Of a stretch of 64,000 nt of DNA, positions 40,368 through 51,351 are shown piece by piece. The DNA is from Diplonema papillatum (taxonomy: Eukaryota > Euglenozoa > Diplonemea > Diplonemida > Diplonemidae): the NCBI GenBank assembly GCA_030068145.1, contig JAPJBO010000046.1, forward strand, positions 248,001 to 312,000. The letters are read 5' to 3'. Within the stretch, counting starts at the first letter, position 1. Each line of letters starts with the position of its first letter. Both the position numbers and the translations under genes were made by a program. The notes beneath the pieces were generated by a model. The model saw nothing but the letters and a program-made list of their open reading frames with translations. It did not search any database and had not been told where the DNA came from.

Positions 40368-43300
40368 CTATTGCAAGGCAGCCTGCTCGAGGCGCATGCG
40401 GAGGGCTTCTCCCGTACCGAGCTTCTTCAAGGCCGCGACGACGTCGCTTTTTTGCGGCGGGCTCAAGGAGCCGGCGGCCTCGTGCATGTGGGCGACGAGC
40501 CGGGCGAGTAGGCTCTCTTCCGCGCGGGAGCCGGAGCGGCAGTGCGCCACCGACATTAAGAGGGACAGGCGGCTGGCGAGGGAGAGGCCTTCCACCACCG
40601 GCCGCAGGAACCGCATCAACTCGTCGGTCCGCTGCGGCAGAGGCGTGTAGTCCGCCCGCCGGCACGCTGCCAGCAGCTCGATCGCGTCGGTCGCCGTGCA
40701 CGCGTCCAGCTGCCTCGCGCACGTCGCAACCGCCTCCTCGAACCGCGCCCCTTTGTCCGCCGCCGTCGTTGCGGACAAAGCGTCGAGAACCTGCGGGAAA
40801 ATGGGGTGGCGCGTAAGCTTTGGAATAAACAGTTTCAGAGTGAACAGTTTTGCTTGAGAATCCGGTACGTGGGGTGAGCGTGTCTACATGTTCTTTCTGT
40901 GTGGTAACTTCGGAGGCATCTTGCAGATATTCTGCCTTCTAACTTCAAAACTAGCCAGGTTACACCACAGTCTAATAACCGGAGGGTCTCTACCGCAAGG
41001 CAGCCTGCTTGAGAGGCCTTCCACCACCGGCCGCAGGAACCGCATCAACTCGTCAGTCTGCTGCGGCAGAGGCGTGTAGTCCGCCCGCCGGCACGCCGCC
41101 AGCAGCCTGATCACGTCGGCCGCCGTGCACGCGTCCAGCTGCGCAACCGCCTCCTCGAACCGCGCCCCTTTGTCCGCCGCCGTCATTGCGCGCGTAAGTT
41201 TCGGTGCAAACAGTTGATTGATGTCCGAACGGCTTGTACATACATTGAAGGGCAACCCGCAAGATTGTGAGAACCAAAAAGCTAATGAGGGATGATAGCA
41301 GGAAGGAGCAGGCAAAAACAATACCTGCAGGTAGCTTATCAAGTGCGGCACAGGCAGGTCGTCCAGCGGCAACGTGGCGAGCGCCTCCTGCAGCTCCGGC
41401 CCGAACGCGAACATCTTCGTGGCCGCCACCAGGTCCGCCCAACAGCTGCCGTCGAGGTGGCCGGCCTGGGCCGCCAGCATGGCCTCCACGGCTGTCATCT
41501 CCGCATCGAGCTGGGCACGCCCGCCAAGCTTTCCGAAGGCGACGAGCAACCTGCACAGCTGCCTGCAATTTTTTTTTACGCGCGTCGGAAACGTTTCTTA
41601 ATGATCCTTTTCGATCCCTAGTAGGGTCAAGTCTAACTAAGACTATGTCGAAAATACTCGACGTAGCTGCTTCGACTCCGAATGGAAGGGAGGAAATACA
41701 GAGGCAGTCGCTTACACCACCGTGTGTTGTTTTCTCACTCAGGACTTTTGACCTGTTGTGTTTGTGTGATTTGTCGTGTAGGGGTAGACCCGCATGACCT
41801 CACGTCCGTTCAACACGTGGCCCGATAGTTACAGCACTTGGGATCCCTTCTGTTCTTTGTCGGGCAGCATCGTCGAGCATTTCCTTTCAAGCTGGCGCTT
41901 ATGTAAAAACCAAGTCGGTTTCCGAACAACGTGAGGTGTAAGACTCATAGAGAAGGGTTAAAAATGCGCCGAAAGACGGGAACTTTTCAAAGGCCGCAGA
42001 GGTCAGCGGACCGGAGCTACACGGGAGAGGGTGTGAATGTGTGTGTGCGATGATGTGGTTTGCGTGGCAGCCTGATACGTGTGCGCTGGCTGTTACACGA
42101 GCTTGATGCTCCGCATGGATGCTTGGTGCCGTCTGCCGTGGGCACCGCCCGCTGAACGCGGGATTCGTTTGCGCCAACAAAAACCTCGGAGGGAAAAAGA
42201 CTGCGTGTTTATTCCACTCAAAAAAAAAATCGTCTTCAAGACAGTGCGGATACTTGCTTTCTTTTCTCACATTCTTTTTTCGTTGCCGGCAACTTCTTCG
42301 TTCTAAGCGTCTGCAGACTGAACATGTTCATATATGGGGGGGGGGAGTCGTGTAATAACAGTTATTTGGCACACGTCTGGTTGTCTAAAAACACTACCAC
42401 TATTTGATCCTGCTACTGTTCGGCTACCCGGAACTATTTTTATTATTCGACCCCCCCCCCCCTTTATTCTGATGGGAAGAATAGGAAGGGGCATACTTGC
42501 TGTCAAAACACCCGAACCCAACCTCCTTCAGCTGGGCCAAGAACGCCGGGTACTCCTTTTTGCAAACGGTGTCGGACGCACACGCGTGCACCACGTGGAC
42601 CATGATGCCTGCATCGAGTTCGCGTGGTGAAATTGCGCGCAATAGTGGTCGCAGGTCGATGGACAGCTGCAGGTCAGAAAGAACAACGAAGACGAAGGCC
42701 ATCGTGGCGTGGTCTCTATCGAGAGCTGCAAGTGCGGCCATCTGCGCCGCGATCTGCGTGAGATTGCCGCGTTTACACGGACTGAATAATGGCAGCCTTT
42801 GCGTGCAATTGTGAATTGTGGCCCACAACTGCCAGTGACGCAGGACACCACATCCTCTTTTTCACTCCAGCGTCTATGGGCTGGAGTTTGTTGTTTATTG
42901 CCAAACTCGCCGCAAACCTTGGCATTTTCACCTGCATCCTGAAACCAGCATTACGTAAAAACGATCAGGCACTGCGTTTAACGAAAACAACTCTCTCTTC
43001 CCATCATCGTCGTCATCATTAGGTTTGTCTGCCGCGGTGGTGCGAGTGACGAGCTCTTATTGGACAAGTACATGGAGAGCGAGTGGGGCAGCAGGACACC
43101 TTGTCATAGTGCGTTGCTCCGGGTAGTCGAAGGCCTGACAGTCACACTAATGCAACAAATTACACCTTGTCCAGGTGGGTCACTTCCCCGATGCGAGCTG
43201 ATTGCCGGATGGAAAGCGGGTAACTGCACCTTTGTGCCACCGACACACTCTGGGTGCTTCCAGGTTACGCAATCGGGGGTTTGAAACATGATGATTCATA

Positions 43301-46185
43301 ACAAAAACCCGCACCCACGCGGCGTTGACTGTGGCAAGGGCTGTCTTGATGTTACTTTGATCAAACTCACACTAAGCTGAAACATGGAAAGTCTATGACA
43401 GTCATTGAACAATGACACCCCTCCCGCGCCTGCGCAGACGCCAGTCGGTTCAACGGACACACAGGCGACGCCGTAACTGGAGCGAAAGAGTTGCAAAAAT
43501 AACACACCGTCCGGTCGGTCATGTTGAGCTGGTGCATGATGGTCGCCATCTTTGATAAGAGGCGCATCTTGCCCAGATGAGCGTTCCTGCTCTCCGCCGG
43601 AATGTGGAGAAAGGAAGCGATGTTCTTGCGCAGGCGGCGTAGCAAGTCGTTCGGCACGTCCACGTTGCAGACGACACACAGGTAGAGGAAGTGGATCCCC
43701 ACCGCCGCAAGGGCGTCGTCCGTCCACAAGTCGTGCATGGACATCACGCTTCTGAACACTTCTTCCGGCACGTCGTCCGTCAGCTGGTGGAACTTCAGCA
43801 GCGTCAGCGCAGCCGACAGGCCAGCTCCCAGCAGGGCCCCGCTGCTGAGCATCGCCGTGTACAAGAGCTGCCTTGCTTCCGCGTGGGATATCTGATTCAA
43901 ATTGGGGCGGTTGTTCACTTTCTTCCAAGGACGCTTAAATTCGCGCACAATGCAGAGGGACGAACTAGTCTTATTGTTGGCTGCTTCAAAGAACCCAAGC
44001 CCGCCTTTCACCTTCGGATTCAGGAAACCTGATACTTAGGCTTAGGCCACGTGCTCTGGCACTGTCCCACTTGCACTTCTTTCCAGCTGGGAAAGATATA
44101 CACGAGGTAAACTTGCCTATACACGGAGTGGGTATCTGTGTTGGGCACCGTACGGGACACACGCGAACCGTAGATTCGCCGGAGACTTTTTGTGCCTGCT
44201 GGTTGATCGGTTTCCCACTTGTATTTACCCGTGACATTTCAGGTCACAGGAATTCTGACCAACCACCAGAACATGCTGCCTACATCTTTCGAGACTGGAG
44301 GTCCTATGAACATGCAATGTGAATAGCCTCTATTCGAGCCAACCCGGCTTTTAATGTTGCGAAAGTGTATAGTTTTTGGACTAGAGAATAGTGCGGAGCA
44401 AGCCTTTTTTTACCCTTCCGAAAGGTATGCGGGTGGCAGAGTGACCGGGTGTCGGCCTTCAGGCCGGTAGGCCCGGGTTCGAACCCCGCCCATGACATTT
44501 TCCCGGTCGAAGATAGTTTTCGAGGTTTGTTGCGTTTCGGGGTCTAATGTGCCCGAAAGTTGCGTTTTTTGCGGAGTTTCTCAGTATCTCGCGGTATTTG
44601 GCTACCCCGGGTGAGTCGGGGGGGGGGGCTCCCCCCCGGGTACTGGCGCCGAACTTGCCACCAGAACCCGAATTCTGCTTCGCCCGAACTTTGCTTCCCC
44701 CAGAACTTTGTTTCGCCCGAACTTTGCTTCATCCGAACTTTGCTTCGCCCGAACTTTGCTTCGCCCGAACTTTGCTTCGCCCGAACTTTGCTTCGCCCGA
44801 ACTTAGCTTCACCCGAACTTTGCTTCACCAGAACTTAGCTTCGCCCGAACTTTGCTTCGCCCGAACTTTGCTTCACCAGAACTTTGCTTCGCCCGAACTT
44901 TGCTTCACCCGAACTTTGCTTCGCCCGAACTTTGCTTCGCCCGAACTTTGCTTCGCCCGAACTTTGCTTCACCCGAACTTTGCTTCACCCGAACTTTGCT
45001 TCGCCCGAACTTTGCTTCGCCCGAACTTTGCTTCGCCCGAACTTTGTTCGCCCGAACTTAGCTTCACCAGAACTTAGCTTCACCCGAACTTTGCTTCACC
45101 CAGAACTTAGCTTCGCCCGAACTTTGTTTCGCCCGAACTTTGCTTCACCCGAACTTTGCTTCACCCGAACTTTGCTTCACCCGAACTTTGCTTCGCCCGA
45201 ACTTTGCTTCGCCCGAACTTTGCTTCGCCCGAACTTTGCTTCACCCGAACTTTGCTTCACCCGAACTTAGCTTCGCCCGAACTTTGCTTCGCCCGAACTT
45301 TGTTTCGCCCGAACTTAGCTTCACCAGAACTTTGCTTCACCCGAACTTTGCTTCACCCAGAACTTAGCTTCGCCCGGACTTTGTTTCGCCCGAACTTAGC
45401 TTCACCCGAACTTTGCTTCGCCCGAACTTTGCTTCACCAGAACTCTGCTTCGCCCGAACTTAGCTTCGCCCGAACTTTGCTCCGCCCGAACTTTGTTTCG
45501 CCCGAACTTAGCTTCACCAGAACTTTGCTTCACCCGAACTTAGCTTCGCCCGAACTTTGCTTCACCCGAACTTAGCATCGCCCGAACTTTGTTTCGCCCG
45601 AACTTTGTTTCGCCCGAACTTAGCTTCGCCCGAACTTTGCAGTTCCCCGAACTTTAACTGCTGCCTCCAGTCTCGCCACGCGCCGGCCTTAGCCGAGCGC
45701 ACGTACTTATACATTCAAGGGCGACCCGCGAGATTGTATTTGTTAGTACGAAAATCGTGGTGATGTGCTCTCGCTCGGAAAAGCCTTCGGTCTTCTTTCT
45801 TTTCTTGCCTGACCAGCAGCTTTTCGACCATTTTCCTTTCGAGTTTCCCCGTCGGAACCAAGAAGAAGGTTGTAAGCTTACCTGCAGATACGCCATGGCC
45901 GTGAGAAGCTGCGCGCCGCACTGCACCGAAAGGCTGTTGGCGAACGCTTCCCGTTCTTTCAGCAGTCTTTTCGTCGTCAGGCGGACCAGTTCGGCGGCCG
46001 CGTCGTGGACCTGCACCAGGTGCTCCTGCCGAACACCTGTCGAGTGGGCAGCCAGCGTAACCACCGCGGCGCCCATGAACGATATCGACGCCAAAGCGCC
46101 GGGCGTCAGCTCCTCCACCTCTTCCACCGCCAGCGACAGCAGCTCGCACGCGAACGTGATCGAAACCACGTCGAGACTCCGAGAC
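40368..46185 (-). CDS. Helical-repeat protein, possibly RAP/FASTK or HPR-like (5 visible exons, 5' incomplete)
   Basis: Exons: 46185-45882, 43891-43508, 42753-42497, 41562-41325, 40790-40368; 535 codons visible. Donors are GTAAGC, GTGTGT, GTATGC, GTATTG; acceptors are all CAG; phases agree. The first visible exon starts in phase 2, so at least one upstream exon was not found. The chain is Leu/Ala-rich helical pairs in the style QLCRLLVAFGKLGGRAQLD and LLAACRRADYTPLP, about 35-40 residues per repeat. This resembles the heptatricopeptide/octotricopeptide repeats of organellar RNA-binding proteins. No RAP domain is seen, and the protein ends shortly after the last repeat (RLEQAALQ). A mitochondrial RNA role is a guess. 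The acceptor of the third exon (42753) is chosen by phase over another at 42786. The introns are long (534-1990 nt) and repeat-filled. Confidence 0.75.
41020..41215 (-). pseudogene. Decayed duplicate of the last exon, inside intron 4 of the same gene
   Basis: It reads AADKGARFEEAV then QLDACTAADVIRLLAACRRA on the minus strand, matching the true last exon, whose corresponding parts are AADKGARFEEAVATCARQLD and LLAACRRADYTPLP. Relative to the true exon it has lost the polypyrimidine tract, CAG acceptor and first codons, four codons (TCAR) in the middle, and the second half of the exon. The flanking intron sequence (CTGTTT...CTTACGCG) and the 3' flank (GCAGAATATCTG) are duplicated too. Without an acceptor it should be spliced out. 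Confidence 0.85.
42338..42468. mobile_element. MITE with G-tract terminal inverted repeats, copy 2 (in an intron)
   Basis: A G run then AGTCGTGTAATAACAG at the left and TTATTATTCGA plus a C run at the right. The interior matches copy 1 at 12783: ACACGTCTGGTTGTCTA, AACACTACCACTA and CGGCTACCCGGAAC. It lies within intron 41563-42496. Confidence 0.85.
42895..43005 (-). repeat. Dispersed repeat family B, inverted copy in an intron
   Basis: On the minus strand: TTTTCGTTAAACGCAGTGCC, TGATCGTTTTTACGTAAT and TTTGCGGCGAG. It lies in intron 42754-43507 of the helical-repeat gene. Confidence 0.7.
44424..44501 (+). ncRNA. tRNA-like sequence with pol III boxes and terminator (pseudogene or SINE head)
   Basis: A box TGGCAGAGTGA (44434-44444), B box GGTTCGAAC (476-484 of the same kb) and a TTTT terminator at 44498-44501, spaced as in a tRNA. 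The T arm pairs at four of five positions. The acceptor stem pairs only with a bulge, and the anticodon arm closes to a CGGCC-TTCA-GGCCG hairpin with a four-base loop, so no credible anticodon exists. It lies in the first visible intron of the helical-repeat gene, antisense to it. Confidence 0.6.
44664..45652 (+). repeat. 16-bp minisatellite (TTCGCCCGAACTTTGC)n
   Basis: About 60 units of TTCGCCCGAACTTTGC, with recurrent variants: TTCACCCGAAC, TTCACCAGAAC, and TTAGC or TTTGTT for TTTGC. It is about 1 kb long and lies inside the first visible intron (43892-45881). It produces Pro/Leu/Arg-rich open frames that are artefacts. Confidence 0.95.
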
Positions 46186-47082
46186 CTGCAAACAAGCATC
46201 GTGAACTGCCGCACCAACAAGCTAAACTCGATATTCCTCAGGTTCGTCTGTGCGTGGAGGTGCTACTGCTTAGTCACGTGGTTCAACGGCTCACGGAAAG
46301 CGGGGCGACTCACTATAAAGGGGACGCATGCGTAAGTAGTGTGGCGGGTAGTCTTCCAAGCCATTGTGAACCAAATATCAAGAGACCAGCAGCGGCTTTT
46401 CCATCTGCACCTGCTGTTAGTGCAGATGCCTGAGACAGCAACGATGCTGGCTCTGTGTGGGGGCTTGCACAGGAACACGCGGTTGCGAAGAAAGCACACC
46501 GTGTGCGTTGAAACTCACGGCTTTAAGTGGGAAAGTACCGTCTGAACGAAGTATAGCTCGAGTATAGCCCACCTGTCACTGTCACCAGTCTGCTTGGCCT
46601 GACTAGCTATTCAAAACTCCTAGTGCGAGCACCCGGCATGGTCGGCAGTCGCCACCTGGGTCACAGTTTTGAGCCCTGTTCCGAAACTCACTGACGACTG
46701 CTACCTCAGTGCGCGTTTTAACGTTTTTTATACTTCGCCGTCGTGTCTTTCCGATTACCTTGGCCATTTGGTCGAGCGCATACGGGCATGCGAACTTGGG
46801 AACTTTAGCAGCACCCCACTGAGGGAATTTGTGTACAGAGGAGGTGCGGAAGTGCACGTCGAACAACACAGGCAGCTCTCCTAGCTAACCGTTGGAAAAC
46901 TGGTTGGAAAGTGACTTCACCGGGTTGCTTCTCCAACTTTGGTGAGCCATCTCGCAAGTTAGCATGTATTCGGTTGATTCATGAATGACGATTGTCAATT
47001 TGAACGAGCTTTCCTAAATGCGTGCTACGTGAGCAACGATCCCGCAGCGAATTCCCAACGATCGGTGCATTCCCGGGCATAC
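46186..47082. other. Likely intron/intergenic sequence with one possible small exon
   Basis: A candidate minus-strand exon is 46818-46759 (20 codons, WGAAKVPKFACPYALDQMAK): acceptor TTCCCTCAG, donor GTAATC, phase 0. It could follow the exon at 47382-47083, which ends in phase 0. It cannot be joined directly to the helical-repeat exon at 46185, which needs phase 2. Confidence 0.35.
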
Positions 47083-47382
47083 CACTGTGTAGCGGTCGGG
47101 GATCTGGAACTTGCCCAACCGCTCGATCCTGTTGCCCGTGGCGGTGGACGGGTTGCGGGCGGCGTCGCGGAAGAGGGGGACCTGCGTGCGGAAGATGTGC
47201 TCGTAGTGGAAGCGCGACCGCAGCCACGAGAACTCCTCCTCGACCTCGGGGGCGAGCAGCTCTTCGCGCGACCGGAACGCGCGCATCGTCTGCCCGATCA
47301 TCTCCAGTCGCTTCCCGTTCCGCACTTCCGGTGCCGCCTGCTGGGCCGCCCGGCGCGCCTGCCCCGCGGCGGCTCTCGACAT
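47083..47382 (-). CDS. First exon of an unidentified gene (100 codons)
   Basis: Begins at an ATG (MSRAAAGQARRAAQQ) and ends at donor GTATGC after DRYTV, phase 0. The composition is basic and Ala-rich at the N-terminus, which could be a mitochondrial targeting peptide, then charged and helical (RSREELLAPEVEEEFSWLRS). No family recognised. It may be the 5' end of the helical-repeat gene or a separate small gene. The reading is clean in this frame and in line with the strand of all other host genes. Confidence 0.55.
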
Positions 47383-47526
47383 GGCGACGCGAGAAACGTA
47401 TCTCACATGCTCCTTCTTTTGAATACAATTCCTGCGGGGAGTACTTGGCTGGACGTCTTGAGCTCGGGTGCAAATGCCGGCTGGGGGTGTGTCCGGTTTC
47501 GACAACAAACACAAGTAGGGATCCCA

Positions 47527-48222
47527 GACATGGCTGCCCTCCCAGGAATAGCTGCCATCCCAGATATGGCTGCCCTCCCGGATACGGCTGCCCTCCCAGG
47601 TATGGCTGCCCTCCCAGGAATGGCTGCCCTCCCAGATATGGCTGCCCTCCCAGATATGGCTGCCCTCCCAGGTATGGCTGCCCTCCCAGGAATAGCTGCC
47701 CTCCCAGGTATGGCTGCCCTCCCAGATATGGCTGCCCTCCCAGATATGGCTGCCCTCCCAGGTATGGCTGCCCTCCCAGATATGGCTGCCCTCCCAGATA
47801 TGGCTGCCCTCCCGGATACGGCTGCCTTCCAGGTATGGCTGCCCTCCCAGGAATGGCTGCCCTCCCAGATATGGCTGCCCTCCCAGATATGGCTGCCCTC
47901 CCGGATACGGCTGCCCTCCCAGGAATGGCTGCCCTCCCAGATATGGCTGCCCTCCCAGGAATGGCTGCCCTCCCAGACACGGCTGCCCTCCCAGACATGG
48001 ATGCCCACCCAGATATGGCTGCCCTGATGGCTGCCCTCCCAGATATGGCTGCCCTCCCAGATATGGCTGCCCTGATATGGCTGCCCTCCCAGGAATGGCT
48101 GCCTTTCCAGATATGGCTGCCCTCCCAGATATGGCTGCCCTCCGAGACATGGCTGCCCTCCCAGGAATGGCTGCCTTTCCAGATATGGCTGCCCTCCCAG
48201 ATATGGCTGCCCTCCCAGGAAA
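47527..48222. repeat. 18-bp minisatellite (GATATGGCTGCCCTCCCA)n
   Basis: About 38 units, with GATATGG, GGAATGG, GGTATGG, GATACGG and GACATGG variants and two shortened units near 48025 and 48070. As 18 is a multiple of 3 and no unit has a stop, all frames remain open on both strands, giving WEGSHI, GRAAIS and GQPYLG hexapeptides on the minus strand. Confidence 0.95.
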
Positions 48223-48640
48223 GGGGGACATCCGGCCGCTCTCTCCATTCAACATCCATTTCCCTTTCGATGCATTCTGCTTCCAGCTCCCAGTCCAGGG
48301 TGCAATCCTTCATCCACCTGACGCCACTGTTCCAGCAATACTCGCACATTTCGTCCGTCCCGTCCCACATCCCGTCGCAGAAGCATCCGATAGGTTCGTC
48401 CGCGAGGAGCTGGCGGCACCATTCGCAAAAATACGCAGGGGTTGCCAATTTTTTGAGAGGGTACAAGTTAACCTTGTGGCTGGGCCCACGTGGCTTTCGC
48501 AAGCTCTTTTCGGTGGAGAAACGCACATCCGGCGGGGACTCTTGCGTGCGAGCGCAGAGACTGACATTCTTTGATCCTGGGTTTGGCCTCTTAGTAACGC
48601 CGGGGTGACTGTCTACTTGCAACCCCGCCTCATCCCAAAC
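48223..48640 (-). CDS. Possible Cys-rich protein running into the minisatellite
   Basis: The minus frame that includes 48480-48240 reads PAYFCEWCRQLLADEPIGC, then FCDGMWDGTDEMCEYCWNSG and WMKDCTLDWELEAECI. The CxxC, CxC and CxxC pairs suggest zinc binding. The frame continues without a stop into WEGSHI hexapeptides encoded by the 18-bp repeat. Start and splice sites could not be fixed; upstream the frame stays open to 48754. The Cys spacing and acidic composition look real, but no family is recognised. Confidence 0.35.
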
Positions 48641-48754
48641 CCTTCTGGTGTTGGTTCGGGCAGGTGCTCCTCCTGCCATGCGCTTTGCTCCCATTCCCAC
48701 AGTAAACCATAGTAAGTCGGAAGCGTGTGCCATTCTGGATTCTGGAGGAGACAC

Positions 48755-51351
48755 CAGCCATCAGGCGCACCTTGCTGCGCCCGCTCACCGCCTTTCATTA
48801 AAGACGCAGTGAATAGCCCGACGGGATAATAATCCGACTTCGGCAGGAGCCATTTTGATCGTGGCTGCAAAGCTTGGGACGACGCTTGGGAAAAGGCTAT
48901 GAAAGACGACGGTCGCGTTGCGACGCAAGGCGGAGGCAAGAGGCAAAGAGGCAAGAGCAGAACATGAGAGCATGCACCCTGATATGTGAATGGACCTTCC
49001 TGTCGCGCTTGATTAGAATACAGCAACGAGTGAACATCGTGACAGCAGCGTGAACGCTCAGCGCCCAGCATGCAAAGTTTGAGACGACACAGCACGATAC
49101 TCGTTGGAAAAGCAGGATCCAGGTTCTGATCGATCGCGAAACCTCTCGAGACATGGGCGGGCGTTGTTGAAGTGCAGGTGGAAAGCGACCATGTCAAGGC
49201 ACAAGCTCACAGTTCATAAGTTACCTTGTGGTGTGGCTTACCCTACGCAATGCAATTGATAGGCCCCCTGGAGGGGCTGACTGGTGTCTCCATTACTGCA
49301 GTCTTGCAAGCAGTATGCGACATCTGCTGCACTGCACGGTTCCTGTGTCAGTCGCGCACAGGATCCAGCTGCAGACGGTGCGCGTAGTCCCGAGAGGCCT
49401 GCTTCTACTATTTCCCTGCCCGCCTTCGAAAAGAACAAAGAAAACAGCAGCGTGGATGTACGAAACAGAATCTAAGCAAGTGTTGACCACGCACGTGACG
49501 CAACGCAAAAAGAAAGTCCGGGAGGGGGGAACTGTGTGGGGGTGCTCGTGGGGGATATTTTACAGTGGACCGGCCGTGGCCATCAGCGCCGCTTTGATTG
49601 GCTGATTCCGGTTCGTCGACCGGTCAGCTTCTCGGGGGGCGAGAGGTGCGGTACAATGACTGCACTCGGCACATGATGACCGGTCCATTGTACACTCACT
49701 GACAGTGCTGCGCCAGCTACCGTAGGAAGGCAAAGCGCAAAGACTCGTTTTGATGCTCACGTAAAAGGTGCCTGTCAATGACTTCTTCAGAGAACAAGCA
49801 CAAAACTTACACCACACCGGGAAAACGGGGGGTGTGTCTCATGCGGGGAGCGGGATGTCCTTCTGTTGTTTCGCTTTTACTGTTCGTTGGGCCAACGACA
49901 TATTTCTCCGCGGACACTCTTTGGGGCCTCCCCGAGAGAATGCCCACTCCCATGTGATGTCCGTTTCTGAATGCCGGACACAAAATCGGCGGACCTTCTC
50001 ACGAGGTGGGGGCTCACGAGGCGGGGGATGTACACTCAAGATACGAGTAGCCACGCGGGGGGGGATGGCCGTGAAACCCCCCCCCGGGATGACGAAGGCC
50101 GGGGAGAGCCGGGGGCAGTGAAGTAACGAAGCCCGCGAACGGTGGGTGGTGACCCCTCCGAACAGTCTCCCTGGCCCTGGCCCACGCCTGATGCCGCAAC
50201 CCCTTAACCCGGGCGGCGGCGCTTTGGCATGAGCCAGGAACCTCAAGGGGAGCAGCGCGAGACGCATCATCCACGCTTCAAAGGCCCGCACACTCACGAT
50301 ACTAGTAGTTGAAGATGCGTGAGAAAATGAGGAAAAGAGTGTGACACCGAGTTCGAGAGCTGGGGGGGGAGCATGTGATCTCTCCCTCATTAGCCAGTCC
50401 GTTGAGGAAACGGCTGAGTGCTCCTGCACAACATTTGCTTGTGCGCAGGCAACCACCTGTTCATAGCTGAATTGTATGGTTTCAAAGCCAACCGACACGA
50501 GAGTGTTTGGTAAAGACAAAACGCACTTGCAGCTACCATAGGAAACGTGTGCGTCAGCCTTGCTGTGACACAGGCAAAAGAAAATGTGGTATGAAACAGA
50601 AGACGTGTGTCGTTTGTATTGGCGTGTTTGACCTTGTGTGTTTGACCTTGTGGTGACTCTTCGGCCACTATCGTTAATGCGGCCGGGACTACAGAACCTG
50701 AAATACTCGCAGGTGCCGCCTGTACTCATTTCGACGGAAGCTGGAAGCGGAAGAAAGAAAGCACAATGACTACGGGTTCTTTCTTACTCAACGTTCGCTT
50801 CCTGCGCTAGACTCAGATATCCGCAGGCGTTTTGCAGGGATACGGCACGCTTCCCCCGGCATGCCGATTGTCATTCGCAACTGGCTGCCACCCCGAGTAT
50901 TCCCTGTGAGAAGGGTGCTTACTAAAAATGCCCTATGAAGGGCCTTCGGAACGACCTTCGCCGATGTCCCACACCAGTAGGGCTCCTGTGGCAGCACATT
51001 TTTTCGTTGAGGCAAAAAGACATCGTGATAGATGGGTGCGGTCACGTCCTTGAATTTCAGGACTTCAGATGTGCCCCGCGTAACTCACACATTCCTCTGG
51101 ACTGGCTTGTAGGCGTTCAGCCATAATCCATGAATGCAGCATCACGACACGCACACAAGAGATCACCCATGAATGGCACATATATAAAATAATCTAAAAA
51201 GCGGGAACGTCTGGTTTGGTAGTCTATTCGCACCATCGTCAGCTGTGGCGCGGCTTAAACCGTGTGCGATATACAGTGCAGAACAGTGGATTCACCGTCT
51301 TGACAACTGTCTTGCAGACGGCAAAGTTGCGAGTGACTTGCAGTCCAACGA
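48755..51351. other. Intergenic downstream of the kinase
   Basis: No gene supported. It includes a G/C-tract-rich segment (50020-50110) and a diverged family-A copy at about 50697-50935. A minus frame at 49839-50729 has no domain. Confidence 0.5.
50697..50935 (+). repeat. Diverged family A repeat
   Basis: AAATACTCGCAGGTGCCGCC at the left, ACTCATTTCGACGGAAGC, then TCTTTCTTACTCAACGTTCG, GCAACTGGCTGCC and GTGCTTACT at the right match family A block by block, but with many changes. Plus orientation. Confidence 0.6.

Noticed and set aside
44424-44501. Selenocysteine tRNA (TCA in the anticodon position)
   Set aside because: The TCA sits in a four-base loop of a perfect hairpin; there is no long variable arm and the acceptor stem does not pair.
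44547-45763. Pro/Leu/Arg-rich frames over the 16-bp minisatellite
   Set aside because: The repeat lacks stops in several frames and lies in an intron of a minus-strand gene.
49839-50729. 296-codon minus-strand frame
   Set aside because: Arises from G/C-tract-rich DNA (runs of Pro and Gly); no recognisable domain.
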